Positions 21,833-33,660 of a DNA stretch of 64,000 nucleotides are shown here, piece after piece. The notes beneath the pieces are model-generated. The model worked only from the letters and a program-made list of their open reading frames with translations, made no database searches and was not told the DNA's origin. Position 1 is the first letter of the stretch. The number at the start of each line of letters is the position of its first letter. Position numbers and translations under genes: made by a program. Source of the DNA: Branchiostoma floridae (taxonomy: Eukaryota > Chordata > Leptocardii > Amphioxiformes > Branchiostomatidae); NCBI RefSeq assembly GCF_000003815.2, contig NC_049983.1, positions 3,420,282-3,484,281 of the forward strand, in the 5' to 3' direction.

Positions 21833-23026
21833 ATCAAATTACATATCAATATCTAAATATTTTAAGTTGTGTCATCGGAATTTTTCCCAAAGAATCATTT
21901 AGCAACGAACTCATCATAAATTCAAGTCCGTTTACTTCGAAAAATATTCGTCTAGTTACATAAATCATCCATACGATGAAATGAAACACTTTAACATATA
22001 ACAACTGCGCTCATCGATGTGGGAACAGAACTGGTCAGGTTTCTTACCGTCTTCCTCATATCCCCGCTCCTCCATGGGTGCGTAGTTTCCAGCCAGCTTC
22101 CCGGGCTGATCATCGAGGTCCTCCAGATCCTCCAGGAGGAACCTGGCCTCTTCCACGACCTCCATCAGTTTCTCTGGAAAACAATAAGTAAAGGCGGGCA
22201 ATAAGAAAACGCCAGTGACGGAGGTGTGATTGAGAGCACATAGACTTAAAGTAACACTCATTTGTGTATACTATCAGATCGGAATATGAGACACCACATT
22301 CATAGCCCACACAAGTTTGTCAGAGAAGCTAAAAACAACGTTCACATCAAAATAATAATCACAATCATGTCGCTCTTCAATATTCCAAAATAAAAGTTAT
22401 CCTTCTACAAATACATATTGACATGCAAAACATCAAGACTATACACATCAAAAATATTTTCTCTCTATCCAATCTCACCATGCTAATTGCTTCGAAATGA
22501 GACTCTTAAAAATACTCATACCATTCCCACATTTTCTAAAATTTGTCTGGTGGGATTTGCCAGGACCTTTGGTTCCTTTGAAGCAACATCACATCATAAT
22601 GATGGCAAAACAGCCCCAACTATGGGGGCAAAACATTAAGGATCATTAAGAAAATTACCGACCCAAAAGTAGGTCAGCCTCAACAAAAAACGGAATGTTA
22701 ATTGCACACTCTCAAAGCATTGCCGTGCAATCGTCCTTGTTAGGAAGGACAATGCAAGTTTGTCAAATGTTCACATTGATGTTTTTTTCTAGACTTTAAA
22801 CTGAAGGAAACTAATCATTGTACATCTATAGGTTATCAAAAGACTAGAAATTAAAAACTTTGTCAAGAATTTGTTGACATCCTTTATATATCTTTAGAAG
22901 TGCTTTCGGCTGATACCCAACACCTGAAATTCCATACCCTACGCCTACGGCATACATGTCGCCATACATCAATCAAATTCGCATGTGGATGGTTTCTTGA
23001 TTGGTCCCTACGGCATTACACTCCAG
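21833..23026 (-). repeat. Large inverted duplication, right arm (1194 bp)
   Basis: Mirror image of 20372-21567. Differences seen include a Gly-Asn-Asp to Gly-Asn-Tyr codon change in the exon-2 copy, 'cgcatgcgaat' against 'cacatgcgaat', and small single-base changes near 22640 and 22780. High identity implies a recent event, ongoing gene conversion between the arms, or an assembly join of two haplotypes. Confidence 0.95.
22048..22173 (-). pseudogene. Orphan mirror copy of exon 2
   Basis: Intact copy of the acidic exon on the minus strand with both splice sites preserved (acceptor 'ttttccag' at 22181-22174, donor 'gtaagaa' at 22047-22041) and one amino-acid change (Asp to Tyr). No exon 1 or exon 3 partner lies on this strand nearby, so it is presumed non-functional unless used as a trans or antisense element. 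Confidence 0.7.
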
Positions 23027-24430
23027 TGTAATCCAGGCCTTGTCTCCTGAGCCTTATCTGTAGATCCAGTTTACTGAGGGCGAAAGTAGAAATCTCAGCA
23101 TCCCTAAGACAGGTGTAGACTTTAAGCCTTGGACGGACAGTTTCTCCACCTTGTACATTCTTTAAGGTACGCTGGTTTTGTCTTATCCAGGTCAAGAGGG
23201 TTAATCAAGTAATGAAATGGTGTCTGAGCTGCGACCTGGGATTAGAGACGGAGAGATGTTTATCGTGATGTGAGGGAGGGAGACCTTCTGCCCCGATAAT
23301 GAAGTGCTGGTGTACTACGTACGGTGTTATCTTGGACCTAGTCGGGCGAGACTGTAGGCGACAGGGTAGTGATCTCCATGTCACACTGTATGCAAGGTGT
23401 GGCCGTATTTGTCGAATTTGAAAATCGCCAAAGACTGGAGCTTATTTTTTTTATCTGACAATCTATCCTGTCACGTTGACCGAAGCTTGGGGACCTAGGA
23501 CCATCGGCTGATCTGTATTATATAGAAGCAGGTAAACAACAGAAATACAGATTTATTCATATACTAGTATGCAGGTATTCTGCATAATTACAACTTGTAG
23601 GTGAAACATCTTTTAAACGTTTGTGAGGTTATGTAGACTAATAAATAGAATCTACAGACTTTTTTCGAAGTTAAAAATCTTGTCAAATTCACGTATATAC
23701 CGTAACAATATAACAAACGATACTGACGGTCTAGTTTATATATGGAACCTTACTAATTGAATCAACGTTTATCTGCAGTGACATCTTCACGGCGATCATT
23801 CTTGAAGTGACATCAACAAGAGTTCAAATCTAGAAACACAGCCACACAGCATAATTTGTGATGACGTAACGTTACATCTCACCTGCATTTGTGTAAAGCC
23901 GGGACTACCGGGAGCGTTGACAGCCGTAACTGCACGCCGAGATTTTGCGGTTACCGATGAGAATCTACCTCGTACCACAAAGCAACTATCAAAACTATGG
24001 CTCCTATCAGTACCAATATGGTGCTATCATCACAGATGCTATAATCTTTTGAAAAAATATACAAACGTTACCGTTACGTACTTGCTTTTACATCGCACAT
24101 TATTACGCTTATAAGGCTACATCTAGCCTGGTATCTAGCCATATTATAGCTCCCAGGTCTCTTCTGCCAGGAGGGAACAGCAGAGACTCGGGACATGTAC
24201 AGAAGAGACCTGGGAGCTACAGCAGGATAACAGCTACAGCTATACAGGTTATCGCTACGAAAGGCCGCCATTTTGTTTTCATCGTGGTGATCAGCTGGTC
24301 AGCTCGACATCCCAGCAGGCAATGCGCGTCACAGCATTTTTAGTCTATCCAAGACAAGTCTCGCTAATGGCAAGGATCTGGAACACTGGATCGTAACCTT
24401 TACCCGACACTATCGCCTAATAATTTCCCA
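23027..24430. other. Non-coding, with one stem-loop
   Basis: No coding frame with recognisable features. It contains a perfect 20-bp inverted repeat, 'tagctcccaggtctcttctg' at 24147-24166 and its complement at 24200-24219, around a 33-base loop. Confidence 0.5.
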
Positions 24431-24439
24431 TTTTTAACG

Positions 24440-26690
24440 ACAAGAAACGCCAATGAGAACAGAATGGGGTGTATTCGAGATGTTTTCATGCAGGGGAAAT
24501 TCATAAACGCACAAGATTTAATTTTGAATTTATATGACACAAGGAATTTCCTAGCTGAACTAAATAATGTATGGGGTGCTATATCAGGGCATTGGAAAAC
24601 ATTGTTGAGCCAGGTTGGGGATCAGCATACGGATGCTGATTTCCAACCAAATCAGCTTGGAATTTTAAAGAATGAATTTGTTCCCCTAGAAAACTCAACT
24701 CTAGGACTCTTTATAACCAGATAAATCACAGAATGCTACAGAAGTAAATGTATTAATAAGTGGATTGAACTACTTTTCTTACATTTTTAGATAAGAAGTT
24801 AATTTGGAAAAAAAAAATTTTAACATTAAAGATAACAAATTAAAAGAAATTAATTTCAAACTCCTGCACAAAATTTTACCCTGTGGATTAAAGCTAGATA
24901 AGTGGCAAATCAAAAACAAACTGGGTGAAATATACAGCCCCGTATGCACACTATGTAATGAAAAAGACACCTATGTCCATATGTTTTTAATTGTGGAAAG
25001 CTGGAACTATTTTGGAAAGATGTTGAAAATGTGTTGCGTCAAAAAGGTTTACATGTCACAATAACAAAACCAATTTATATTTCTTCAGTAACACCTGTCT
25101 TGTAAACAGGGTAATTAGTATTGCAAAGTTCTGTATTTTTAAACAGTGGTTGAGACATACAGATACGGATACAAAAATATACAGCAACATATTTCAAACA
25201 TTTTTGACAGACTTAAGGTTAACCCTCAAACACCCGAGTGGGGTCCATTTGGACCCCAGGCGTACTTTTTGAAGTACCATTTGAACATTTTTGATCTGAA
25301 GAAAAATTCCTTCCGTGACTTTGTTAACCAATATCTTCTATACCTTCTCCTAAGTTTTTTATGAAGATTGGTAAAATACTGTGGAAGCTATAAAGAAAGT
25401 CCGTGATCAGTCCGTCTGGGGTCCAAACGGACCCCAGCCAAAAAGTGCAGCTTTTGAAACAAAGTTTTGAGTCTAACTCCCTAACTACTTATCCTATCAC
25501 CACCAAACTTTTAGGGGATAATAAACATGTAAAACTAAATCCTTATACAAACATTATGACGTCATTTAGCTTATAAGGGCGGCCATCTTGGATTTTGACT
25601 AATGACGTCATGAAATTAGCATAAATTATGAATTTTGAATCATTATAATAGCATTGAACTTCATAGAATTTTATTGTTGTAAGAATATAAGCATGTTTTA
25701 CCAAGAAAACCTTGTTTAAATCGAAATTGGATTTTTTGGGGCAAACATATGCCTGTCAGAATTCCGTTACCATGGCAACCCCAAATAATGATAAATTTTT
25801 TTTGACAAAAAAATTTTGCTAACAATATTTTGTGTTATATCACCAAGTTTCATAGCTTTAGCACTAGCCGTTCATGAGTTACGCGACATAATAGTTGCTG
25901 AAGGCCTCAAAATTCCCCTCTCTGGTCAGAATAGGTTTAGTGCAAAACATGGTCCTTCTGATCTTTTGCATACATTATGATAATGAGGTGGAATTAGTAA
26001 CACCTTAACATGTCAAAATATTCCTCTTACATTGACGAAGCAATGTATGTACAATGATCACCGATAGGAATTGGAACTGAGATTTTATGAACAAAACATT
26101 TTGGGGTCCGTTTGGACCCCACTCGGTCATTTTAGTCGCAAAAAAAGGTCGGGTGCTTGAGGGTTAACTTTTGTACATAAATTGAAATATCCATGTTTTC
26201 TGAACATATGCAGTATGGAATAAAAAAGACAAAGTCTTGAGTAATTGCTGTCTTGCCCACAAGCTGGCAATATGACTTGTACTGTTGCAGATGTATCCGC
26301 TTTTATCTGTATTTCGATGCTTGCCATTAATGCATTTAATGCTTTTGTTCTCCCTTCGTGAGCACTTACTTGTTGCATTTTATGATTGGAGTGGAGCTAA
26401 GTGCTTTAGTGCCAACGTTCATTGTAAAGAGATACTAAGTTACATTATGGTTACCATGAATTTGATGCCTATCTTCTGCAGGACTCTGTTCGCCACTTCT
26501 TTCTTCAGACAGAACTAGTGTAGTACTGAAGTCAGGGGACATGTTGTGAACTATAATAGCTCGTTATATGTATATGTATATTTGACGTAATCTATTTTGT
26601 TATTGTTTGTTACCATGGTTACTTGCACACTTGATTGTTTTTTTTATTGTATCATTGTAAATGAAGAATAGAATGTAAAAAAAAAGGAGC
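24440..26690 (+). pseudogene. L1/Tx1-like LINE 3' end, interrupted
   Basis: Plus-strand frames at 24464-24724 and 24804-25064 and onward show the C-terminal part of an L1/Tx1-group ORF2: 'INFKLLHKILPCGLKLDKW' then 'SPVCTLCNEKDTYVHMFL', the usual Cys-x2-Cys ... His zinc knuckle after the reverse transcriptase. Frameshifts separate the pieces. The frame continues as 'IFKQWLRHTDTDTKIYSN' to 'TDLRL', where a piggyBac-type element is inserted at 25219. It resumes at 26168 with 'TFVHKLKYPCFLN' and ends 'CSME' then a stop. An A-rich tail follows near 26680. The catalytic domain is missing. Confidence 0.75.
25219..26167. mobile_element. piggyBac-type non-autonomous element with TTAA duplication
   Basis: TTAA at 25219-25222 and 26164-26167 brackets a 941-bp element starting CCCTCAAACACCCGA and ending TCGGGTGCTTGAGGG, perfect hallmarks of piggyBac insertion (TTAA target, CCCT-type ends). 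Sub-terminal and internal palindromes 'ggggtccgtttggacccc' occur at the right end and near 25418 ('ggggtccaaacggacccc'), with a related one at 25240. There is no transposase. It interrupts the L1/Tx1-like ORF, so it is younger than that LINE. Confidence 0.9.
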
Positions 26691-27150
26691 AAAAATTAGG
26701 CAGGATACCTGGTAACATGATCACCCACTACAGTCTCTGACTCCTTCGGACTTCAAATTTTGAATATAGTTTTCTGGTATGTGATTCGAAAGGTGGCTAG
26801 AGGAAAAAAAGCCCCTTCCGCATTAATTGGGGAGTGTTACGGAGTGCCGGTACCCTTGGAGCCAAACTTGAGCCAGACTGGCCGACTTTCATGCATCGGC
26901 TGCGGTGTGATACCTCAGCTGGGGGTCAAATAGAAGTGGTTTTCAAAGTAGAATGAGCGAGCAAACGTTACCTCTTTTTCACATGCAGACAGACATAATA
27001 TTAGCTTAAATGTAACCTATCAAAAAGCTTAGTATAGCCACAGTATAGCAATGGATATATTACTATACTGTACAACCAGACATGCTAACTTACTAAAACA
27101 TTGTTGAAACAGCTTATGACTCTTTGGGTATATTTTCAATACCAAACGAA
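26691..27150. other. Non-coding, no recognisable feature
   Basis: Nothing supported beyond short homopolymers. Confidence 0.5.
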
Positions 27151-29376
27151 AATTTATTTATTTATTAGGATTCTCCACACTGGAGGGTATGGCGGAACAG
27201 GTGTCAAAAGACACCTTTTCGAAGCCGCCATACCTTAAACATAACAATGATACACCAAATCATAATATACATAAAATACAAGAACAGATATCATAATCAA
27301 TGTAACGTTCAAATCAAGATAAATCAACTTAACAACACACATACATTATTGAGTCCAAATTTATGAAATAGATATACATGTGGTCATAATATAGAGTAAA
27401 ATTATCGTGGCCTTGTGGCAATGCAAGAGGCGCAACAGCATGCTAGTGACCATGTGCAAGCCTGCTCTAGCTTGAAGTTTTGTCGGAATCGGTTTTGCAT
27501 GAATGTAGATAGATTTCGTTTAAAGGCAGACACATTGAACGGGCTTGTGGCTGATGCTCCCAGCCCTCTGATTTCAACGGGAAGTTTGTTTCAAATTGTG
27601 ATAAGTCGTGGTATAAATGAGGAGGCAAATGAAAAAGATCTTTCTCTCTGAGGGACTAACATGTGTGCCCTTAAACTACGTGGCGTTCTTGTAGGGAATG
27701 CAGCTAACCTCGCTAGATCTGAATCATATACCTTTGCAAGGGACTTAACGAATACCACAACATCAGACATCTCTCTTTGGTAAGAAAGTGGTAACAAGCC
27801 AAGTCTAGATAGCCTAGACTTGTAGTCCAGGTGTTCAGCGGAGGGCCCGAGGATGTACTTCGTTGCCCTTCGCTGTACACCCTCGATCAGGGATGTGAGA
27901 TTACGTGATGTGGGGCTCCATACTGACGAACAGTATTCCAAAACACTTCTAACAAGAGACAAATATAATGTCTTACGTATATCAGTGTTGGACTTGTAAC
28001 CTATGGAACGCTTGATAAACCCAAGCATTTGGTTAGCTTTGGCCACTGTTCTTATGACATGGCTATTCCATGTAAGGTTGGATTTTACTGTGGTGCCAAG
28101 GTCAGACATGCTGTCCACTTGTCAGGTTTGAACTTGACATGTGATAATCAAATCTGATGGGGTACTTAGACCGACGTGTAAACCTTAACACTATGCATTT
28201 GGATAGGTTGAAACTCAACTTCCACTTTATGCTCCAGTCATGTAGTGAACAGATATCTGTTGTAGTTTTGAACAGTCATTTGTGCTACGGATCTCTCTGA
28301 AACATTTGCTATCATCTGCAAAAAGTGCTGACATAGAGTTTCTAGCCGAGTCAGGTAGATCATTTATGTAAAGTACGAACAACAGTGGGCCTAGGATGGA
28401 GCCCTGTGGGACTCCGGAAGTGACGGTACGCCAATCAGACCGACTTCCTTCAACCACCACTCTTTGGCGGCGGGTTGTCAGGTAGGACTCAATCCATGAC
28501 AAGAGACTACCACTAAAACCGTACATTTGTAGTTTATGGACTAGTAGAGCATGTGGAACTGAATCAAATGCCTTGGCAAAATCTAAAAACAACATGTCTA
28601 CTTGGCCTCCTTTATCAAGAATTAACCCGACCTGATGGTATACTTCCAAAAGCTGGGTGGTGGTTGACCGGCCTTTCATGAAACCATGTTGTAGATTGTG
28701 TATTGACGCATGAGGCCTAGGAATAATGCTGTCGTGAACGCACATTTCCATGACTTTACTTACAGTGGAAAGTAATGACACAGGCCTGTAGTTAGAAACG
28801 ACCTCTTTGTCTCCCTTCTCATGAATGGGAGTGACGTGAGCGTCTTTCCAATGTGAGGGGAACTTACCTAAGGCCAAAGATTTATTAAATAGTAGAGTCA
28901 GGGATGGTGCGATAACGTCCGCACATCTCTTCAAGACATGAGGAGACATAGCATCTGGACCTACAGCCTTATTTGGATCAAGAGGAATCTACAGAAAACT
29001 GTAAGTTTCACAGAGCATCATCGCTTACAATGTCTATAACAGGGTTTACAGTGTCCATATCTGGCTTTGTAAATGTGGAGAAGAAGTAATCATTGAACAT
29101 AGATGCCTTATCTATTGGACACTGTGCAATAAGGCCGTCTAGTTGTACCACTGATGGAAGGGACTTGGATTTGGACTTTGCCCGAACAAAAGCCCAAAAA
29201 CTCTTAGGCGACTCATGAAGAGTGGACGACAGGCTCTCCAGGTACTTCTTGTATTTGGCTGAAAGGACGTTTTTCAGCCTGTTGGCTGAAAGGACGTTTT
29301 TCAGCCTGTTCCGAAGTTTGCGAAACTTTGTCCAGTGAGAGGGAAGGTCATTTTGAAATTCAAGTTGAATGCACAC
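27150..29376 (-). pseudogene. CR1/L2-like LINE with reverse transcriptase (5'-truncated)
   Basis: On the minus strand, 29376-29008 encodes the linker before the RT (SFWAFVRAKSKSKSLPSVV, FNDYFFSTF). The frame 28949-28227 is the RT: 'WKDAHVTPIHEKGDKEVVSN', 'YRPVSLLSTVSKVME', 'FLDFAKAFDSVPH', 'SGVPQGSILGPLLFVLYIND' and the catalytic 'FADD' box. The frame 28118-27591 is the region downstream (ATKYILGPSAEHLDYKSRLS). Frameshifts near 28120-28230 and 28990, and absence of the endonuclease, make it a dead copy. The 3' end at about 27150 on this strand finishes in a TAAATAAAT tail. A 27-bp in-frame duplication sits at 29257-29310. Confidence 0.9.
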
Positions 29377-29399
29377 AAAAAAAAACCTGAAAAGAATCC

Positions 29400-31060
29400 T
29401 TCATGTCAGCGGTACAAATACCAGAATCGGTTTTCTGCATCTTACTACAGGCATACTAGTAGCGCTCATACTGCTATACTATGTGGGTAATCAGTGTTTG
29501 TAAAGTCTACCCAATCTTTGAGGTAGCAGAACACAGTTTTCTGCCTATGGGGATTTCTATAGTTAAAGGCCACAAGGTGACTTGCTTCGACGCATCGAAA
29601 AATAAAGTAGGGTGCACTTTTGGAATACCAAAAGCGGATATGTTTGAGTTGAAGGTACAAGCCACAAAATATTAAAAAACAAAAAAAATCCTGTCGGCGT
29701 ATCGTCTTCTCACGCCCTCGTTGAAATGCCCATCTGCGGAGGTCACAGAACTGCAGCCGGCTCACACTAGAAGGGCAGTTGCGTAATGGGGCGCATTTAT
29801 ACACGAAATAGAAAACTTTTACAATCCAAATCATGCAGTCTCAGAGTCGACACCTTCCGTGACCACGCAGCACAGGTTATATCTGGCTGCCCCTCAAATA
29901 AGGCTTTGTACCTCTCCTTCAACAAGTTTATCCGTACTATTATATGTACCCGCGTCATACACCCCGGGGTTCGCCCATTAATACTTTGTTCTGCTACCTC
30001 TAATGGTGGCACTGTAAAGACCCGGATGTTATAGTAGCGGGGGGGGGGGGTCGTTGACGCTCCAATTGAATTTTACTTTACAGCTCTAAACTTTACCTTC
30101 ACGACAATCATGACGTTTTAAAGTGTGACGTTTTCGGCTACGCTTTTTACCCTCAGTCTTCACCTGAGGGCTACCTCCTGCCCCAATACTGGCAGTACCC
30201 AGATGTTGCAGTTGTTATGGCGTTGCTAAGGGGGGGGGGGGTAATTGTTATCAAATCATATTATCTACCTTTATCTCTTTACTTTTCAAGACAATACATA
30301 ACATACAAATAATATACACAAAAGACCGTTATCCATAATCATAATGCAGTCCGGTCGTGAGGTCAGAGGTCAGCATTGGATTAAGTGCTAAAATATCAAA
30401 CTTTTATGCCCGCAAAAGATATTTGAGGATGCTTTCCTTTTTACCGCAAGCACACTTCTTCGTTACGCAATAAAATGATGTCTCCCAAATCCAAAGGTTT
30501 TAACGATAGCTATCCAGTTTCAAATTGCAATGACCCAATAGCACGGATTCATATTGATCCCAGACGCAAAAAGCCCTCATGCGGCCAAATGATGTATTGC
30601 ACACCATACAGATTGGTTGGATTAAAGTCAGTTTAATCATTGAGCACGCTGTAAGGAGGTCGGGGCCAAGCTTAGTTACAATAGTGACTATTACAAGCAG
30701 TCAACAAGACCAAACAATCACAAGTGTACGTTGGCTTCCACCTTTTATTTCATATTTCTTGGTCACATAAACTTTAAATTGGGAATCTGCAGACACTATC
30801 TTAACTAGTGTTTAAGCACTGGTCTTTAAATAGCAATAATTGAGTACTAGTAATCAGTATTAGTAATTCATAATTGCTTATCCATAATAAGTAATAGTCA
30901 TTAGTATAAGCGATTAGTATAAGTAATTTAGAACTAGTTTTAAAGCAGTAGTATTTTGTAACAGAAAATTCAAGATGGAGAGTAGTATTTTTAAAGCTGT
31001 TATCTTAAATAATAAATACTGTCACTCGCTCATTCATAACTAAATACCGTAATATTCTTT
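29400..31060. other. Non-coding, unassigned open frames
   Basis: Open frames at 29481-29675 (plus) and 29466-29834 (minus) overlap and neither has a motif I recognise. Poly-G runs lie near 30040 and 30230. The short block 'ataatgcagtccggtcgtgaggtcagaggtc' near 30340 also occurs near 38480, so some interspersed repeat is present. Confidence 0.4.
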
Positions 31061-31063
31061 ATA

Positions 31064-31249
31064 CCCCCCTCACATTAGGCAAAAACAGATCGGACGACGA
31101 GTCTGCGAGCTCTAAATTACGAGGAGGCATGACGCTGATGCCGACGAAGAAATGGCAGAGTTCCCCCCTCCCCGTCAGCGTCATGCCTCCTAGTAATTTA
31201 GAGCTCGCACACTCGTCGTCCGATCGATGTTCGCCTAATGTGAGGGGGG
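31064..31249. mobile_element. Palindromic MITE (186 bp)
   Basis: The ends 'cccccctcacattaggc' and 'gcctaatgtgagggggg' are perfect inverted repeats. The interior continues palindromic ('gcgagctctaaattac' against 'gtaatttagagctcgc', 'gaggcatgacgctga' against 'tcagcgtcatgcctc') around a short centre. No coding capacity. Confidence 0.85.
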
Positions 31250-32125
31250 CATTACGGATGCGCCAGTCAATGTAAAGACAAGGGGAATGTGAGTACACAA
31301 TGTAAATATATCTACCAAGTATTTGACATTTGGTGTAATTTGGATCTATTTTGCATTCTAATTTTCAGATTGGCAATGTTTAGTCGTGCCATGTTTTTTC
31401 AGGCTGTTGTATGTTTATATTTTGGCATCAGCCAAGCATTCGCGAGTTTCGTACTCCTAGTAAAGAATGGAAGGGTTGAAAAAATACTTGAAAAAAAAAG
31501 AATTATTCGAAAATGTAATCCTCAAGCAAATGTAGGGGGAAGGCTGTTTTCTGCCTGACTCAAGTTCTCCCACACACTACCCTCCTGTCAACACTAAAGG
31601 GCAGTTCAGCCTTTTCTCCACACATCTGCTTTGAGACGCCAGTCTCCGTTATTTCAAGTCGCGGTTTTCAGCATCAGCCGGGTTCACGACAGCCCGTCTT
31701 CAGCCTGCAGAGGGGGATGGGAACGAGCTTTGTTAAGCAAATTTGTCCCAATAACCAGTCCCACATGACTGATTCTCATAAATGTTTCAGAACACCTGAA
31801 AAGGAGACAAGACAGCAATGGATTCGTGCATTCTACTTCCATGTACATCTTTCCTTTGACATAGTCGACACTATATTTCTCCTCTTCCATATCTAGAATA
31901 CCGAAACGCTGCATTGCTATTGCACAGAAATGAATTAAGTTGAAAGAAGGCGATCCCAATAGCTTGGAATCTGTATTAGATTTTAGATCATATAATAGTA
32001 AAAATCTGCTTTTTAAACTATTTGACCGTCAACTCAAATGTTACCTGCAATTAGCCCTTTGACAAGAGTTTGCAGTAAACTATAAAGTAATATTCTATTT
32101 GTCTAACTGGAGACATTTCTTGGGA
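31250..32125. other. Non-coding; weak candidate signal-peptide ORF
   Basis: After an acceptor-like 'attctaattttcag' (ending about 31368) a plus-strand ATG at 31377 opens MFSRAMFFQAVVCLYFGISQ AFA, which looks like a signal peptide, continuing Lys-rich to a stop at 31556. There is no other support. A minus-strand frame at 31684-31959 has no recognisable motif. Confidence 0.25.
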
Positions 32126-32229
32126 AGTGCGTTCTTGGGATGTGACTAAGGCAAGACTTACAGAATAAACAAACAGACAAACAAACTGAAGACAGCGTCT
32201 TGGGAATTTTGTGAAGATGTGACTAAGGC

Positions 32230-32896
32230 AAGACTTACCGAAAACAGCGTCTTGGTAGGTGTGTTCTAAGGTTTAACCATGATAAGACTTACCTAAGACG
32301 GGGTCTTGGCAGGTGTGTTCTAAGATGTAAGACAAGACTTACCGACGACAGCGTCTTGGCAGGTGTGTTCTAAGGTGTTACCATGATAAGGCTTACCGAA
32401 GACACGGTCTTGGCAGATGTGTTCTAAGATGTAAGGCAAGACTTACCGAAGACAGGGTCTTGGCAAGTGTGTTCTAAGGTGTAAGACAAGACTTACCGAA
32501 GACTGAGTCTTGGCAGGTGTGTTCTAAGGTGTAAGACAAGACTTACCGAAGACTGAGTCTTGGCATGTGTGTTCGAAGGTGTAAGACAAGACTTACCGAA
32601 GACTGGGTCTTGGCAGGTGTGCTAAGGTGTTACCATGACAAGACTTACCGAAGACTGGGTCTTGGCAGGTGTGTTCTAAGGTGTTACCATGACAAAACTT
32701 ACCGAATACTGGGTCTTGTCAGGTGTGTTCTAAGGTGTTACCATGACAGGACTTACCGAAGACTGGGTCTTGTCAGGTGTGTTCTAAGGTGTTACCATGA
32801 CAGGACTTACCGAATACTGGGTGTTACCATGACAAGACTTACCGAAGTCTGGGTCTTGTCAGGTGTGTTCTAAGGTGTTACCATGACAAGACTTAC
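32230..32896 (-). repeat. Exon-edge minisatellite: repeated 5' splice sites of the WAP exon
   Basis: About 13 tandem units of 49-57 bp, one as short as 31 bp. On the minus strand each holds 'ccaagacccagacttcg' followed by 'gtaagtcttg', that is the last 20-odd bases of the WAP exon plus its splice donor. The authentic junction is at 32897/32896. Copies nearest the exon are the most similar and degrade away from it. Confidence 0.85.
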
Positions 32897-33025
32897 CGAA
32901 GTCTGGGTCTTGGCAGGTGTGTCCACAGCCATTAGAGCAGCAGAGTTGTCCAGCTCGACAGTCGGAGTCGTTGCTACACATCTCCATACAGATGCCCACC
33001 TGGCCGGTTACATCAGGGCACTGAC
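32897..33025 (-). CDS. WAP four-disulphide-core domain exon (VWA/WxxW gene)
   Basis: 129-bp exon, acceptor 'cttgctgtgcag', donor 'cttcg|gtaagt', phase 1 at both ends as is usual for extracellular modules. It encodes GQCPDVTGQVGICMEMC then SNDSDCRAGQLCCSNGCGHT CQDPDF: the C...C..D.DC...LCC..GCG..C signature of WAP domains, which are often protease inhibitors or innate-immunity factors. It follows the VWA exon with matching phase (EHC + G + QC). The gene must continue further left, where no next exon was identified. Confidence 0.85.
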
Positions 33026-33261
33026 CTGCACAGCAAGGGTAAAGGTTAGAACACAGCCTGGTCTCACACACGCGTTTACAGTTACAGATAACTGTTGTCC
33101 ATGTTGGACCAAAAACGTACTCGAAGTCCAGTGAAAATGGGCCTTAGATGCGCATGTAATATTTTCACCTAGTGTACTTCTCCCTTTGTATGTGTTGTAT
33201 TGAAAACAGGGAAAGAGTTTCTATTGCTAAAGTGCCATAATACCGTTTGAATAATACGCAC

Positions 33262-33457
33262 CGCAATGCTCAGCTAAGACGCGCCGGGCGAGTTTGCAGG
33301 CAGCCGGGAACCGGGTGCCGAAGACCCTGTCGGAGCCGCCGGCGATGTCCGCCAGCGCCGCGGGGTTGAGCACGAGCGGGTGTCCGGCAGCCACACCCCA
33401 CAGGCCGATTCCCGCGCTCCGGGCAGCTGCAACCTCCGCCGTGTAGTCGTCGTCAGA
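33262..33457 (-). CDS. VWA domain, C-terminal exon
   Basis: 196-bp exon starting phase 0 (acceptor 'gtaccaccag') and ending phase 1 ('cattgcg|gtgcgt'). It encodes SDDDYTAEVAAARSAGIGLW GVAAG ... then FPAACKLARRVLAEHC, the last strands and helix of a von Willebrand factor A fold. The preceding exon (41769-41822) ends with VVITDGQ, so the junction reads ITDGQ|SDDD, the usual third metal-site region. The intron between them is 8.3 kb and filled with satellites. GC content is much higher than the surroundings, as expected for coding DNA. Confidence 0.9.
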
Positions 33458-33660
33458 CTGGTGGTACAAGTACATTTTCTTTTAGCTCTTCAGTTGACTG
33501 TATAAATTTGTAGTTTTGACTTTACTAAAGACTTGAAAACTGACTTAAAAACAAGTGTGTAGGTTATTGTAACCTCAGTGATACAGGTGCGGGTATAAAT
33601 TAGGAAGCTGGAGATGAATAAGACGCAGTGGAGAGAGATGAAGAAAGAATGATTGCTGAC

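Noticed and set aside
22019-22204. Separate proteins on both strands of the palindrome arms
   Set aside because: They are antisense translations of the exon-2 copies; only the spliced plus-strand exon 2 is supported.
29466-29834. 122-codon minus-strand frame with basic residues
   Set aside because: Overlaps a comparable frame on the other strand; no motif, no splice sites, between repeat relics.
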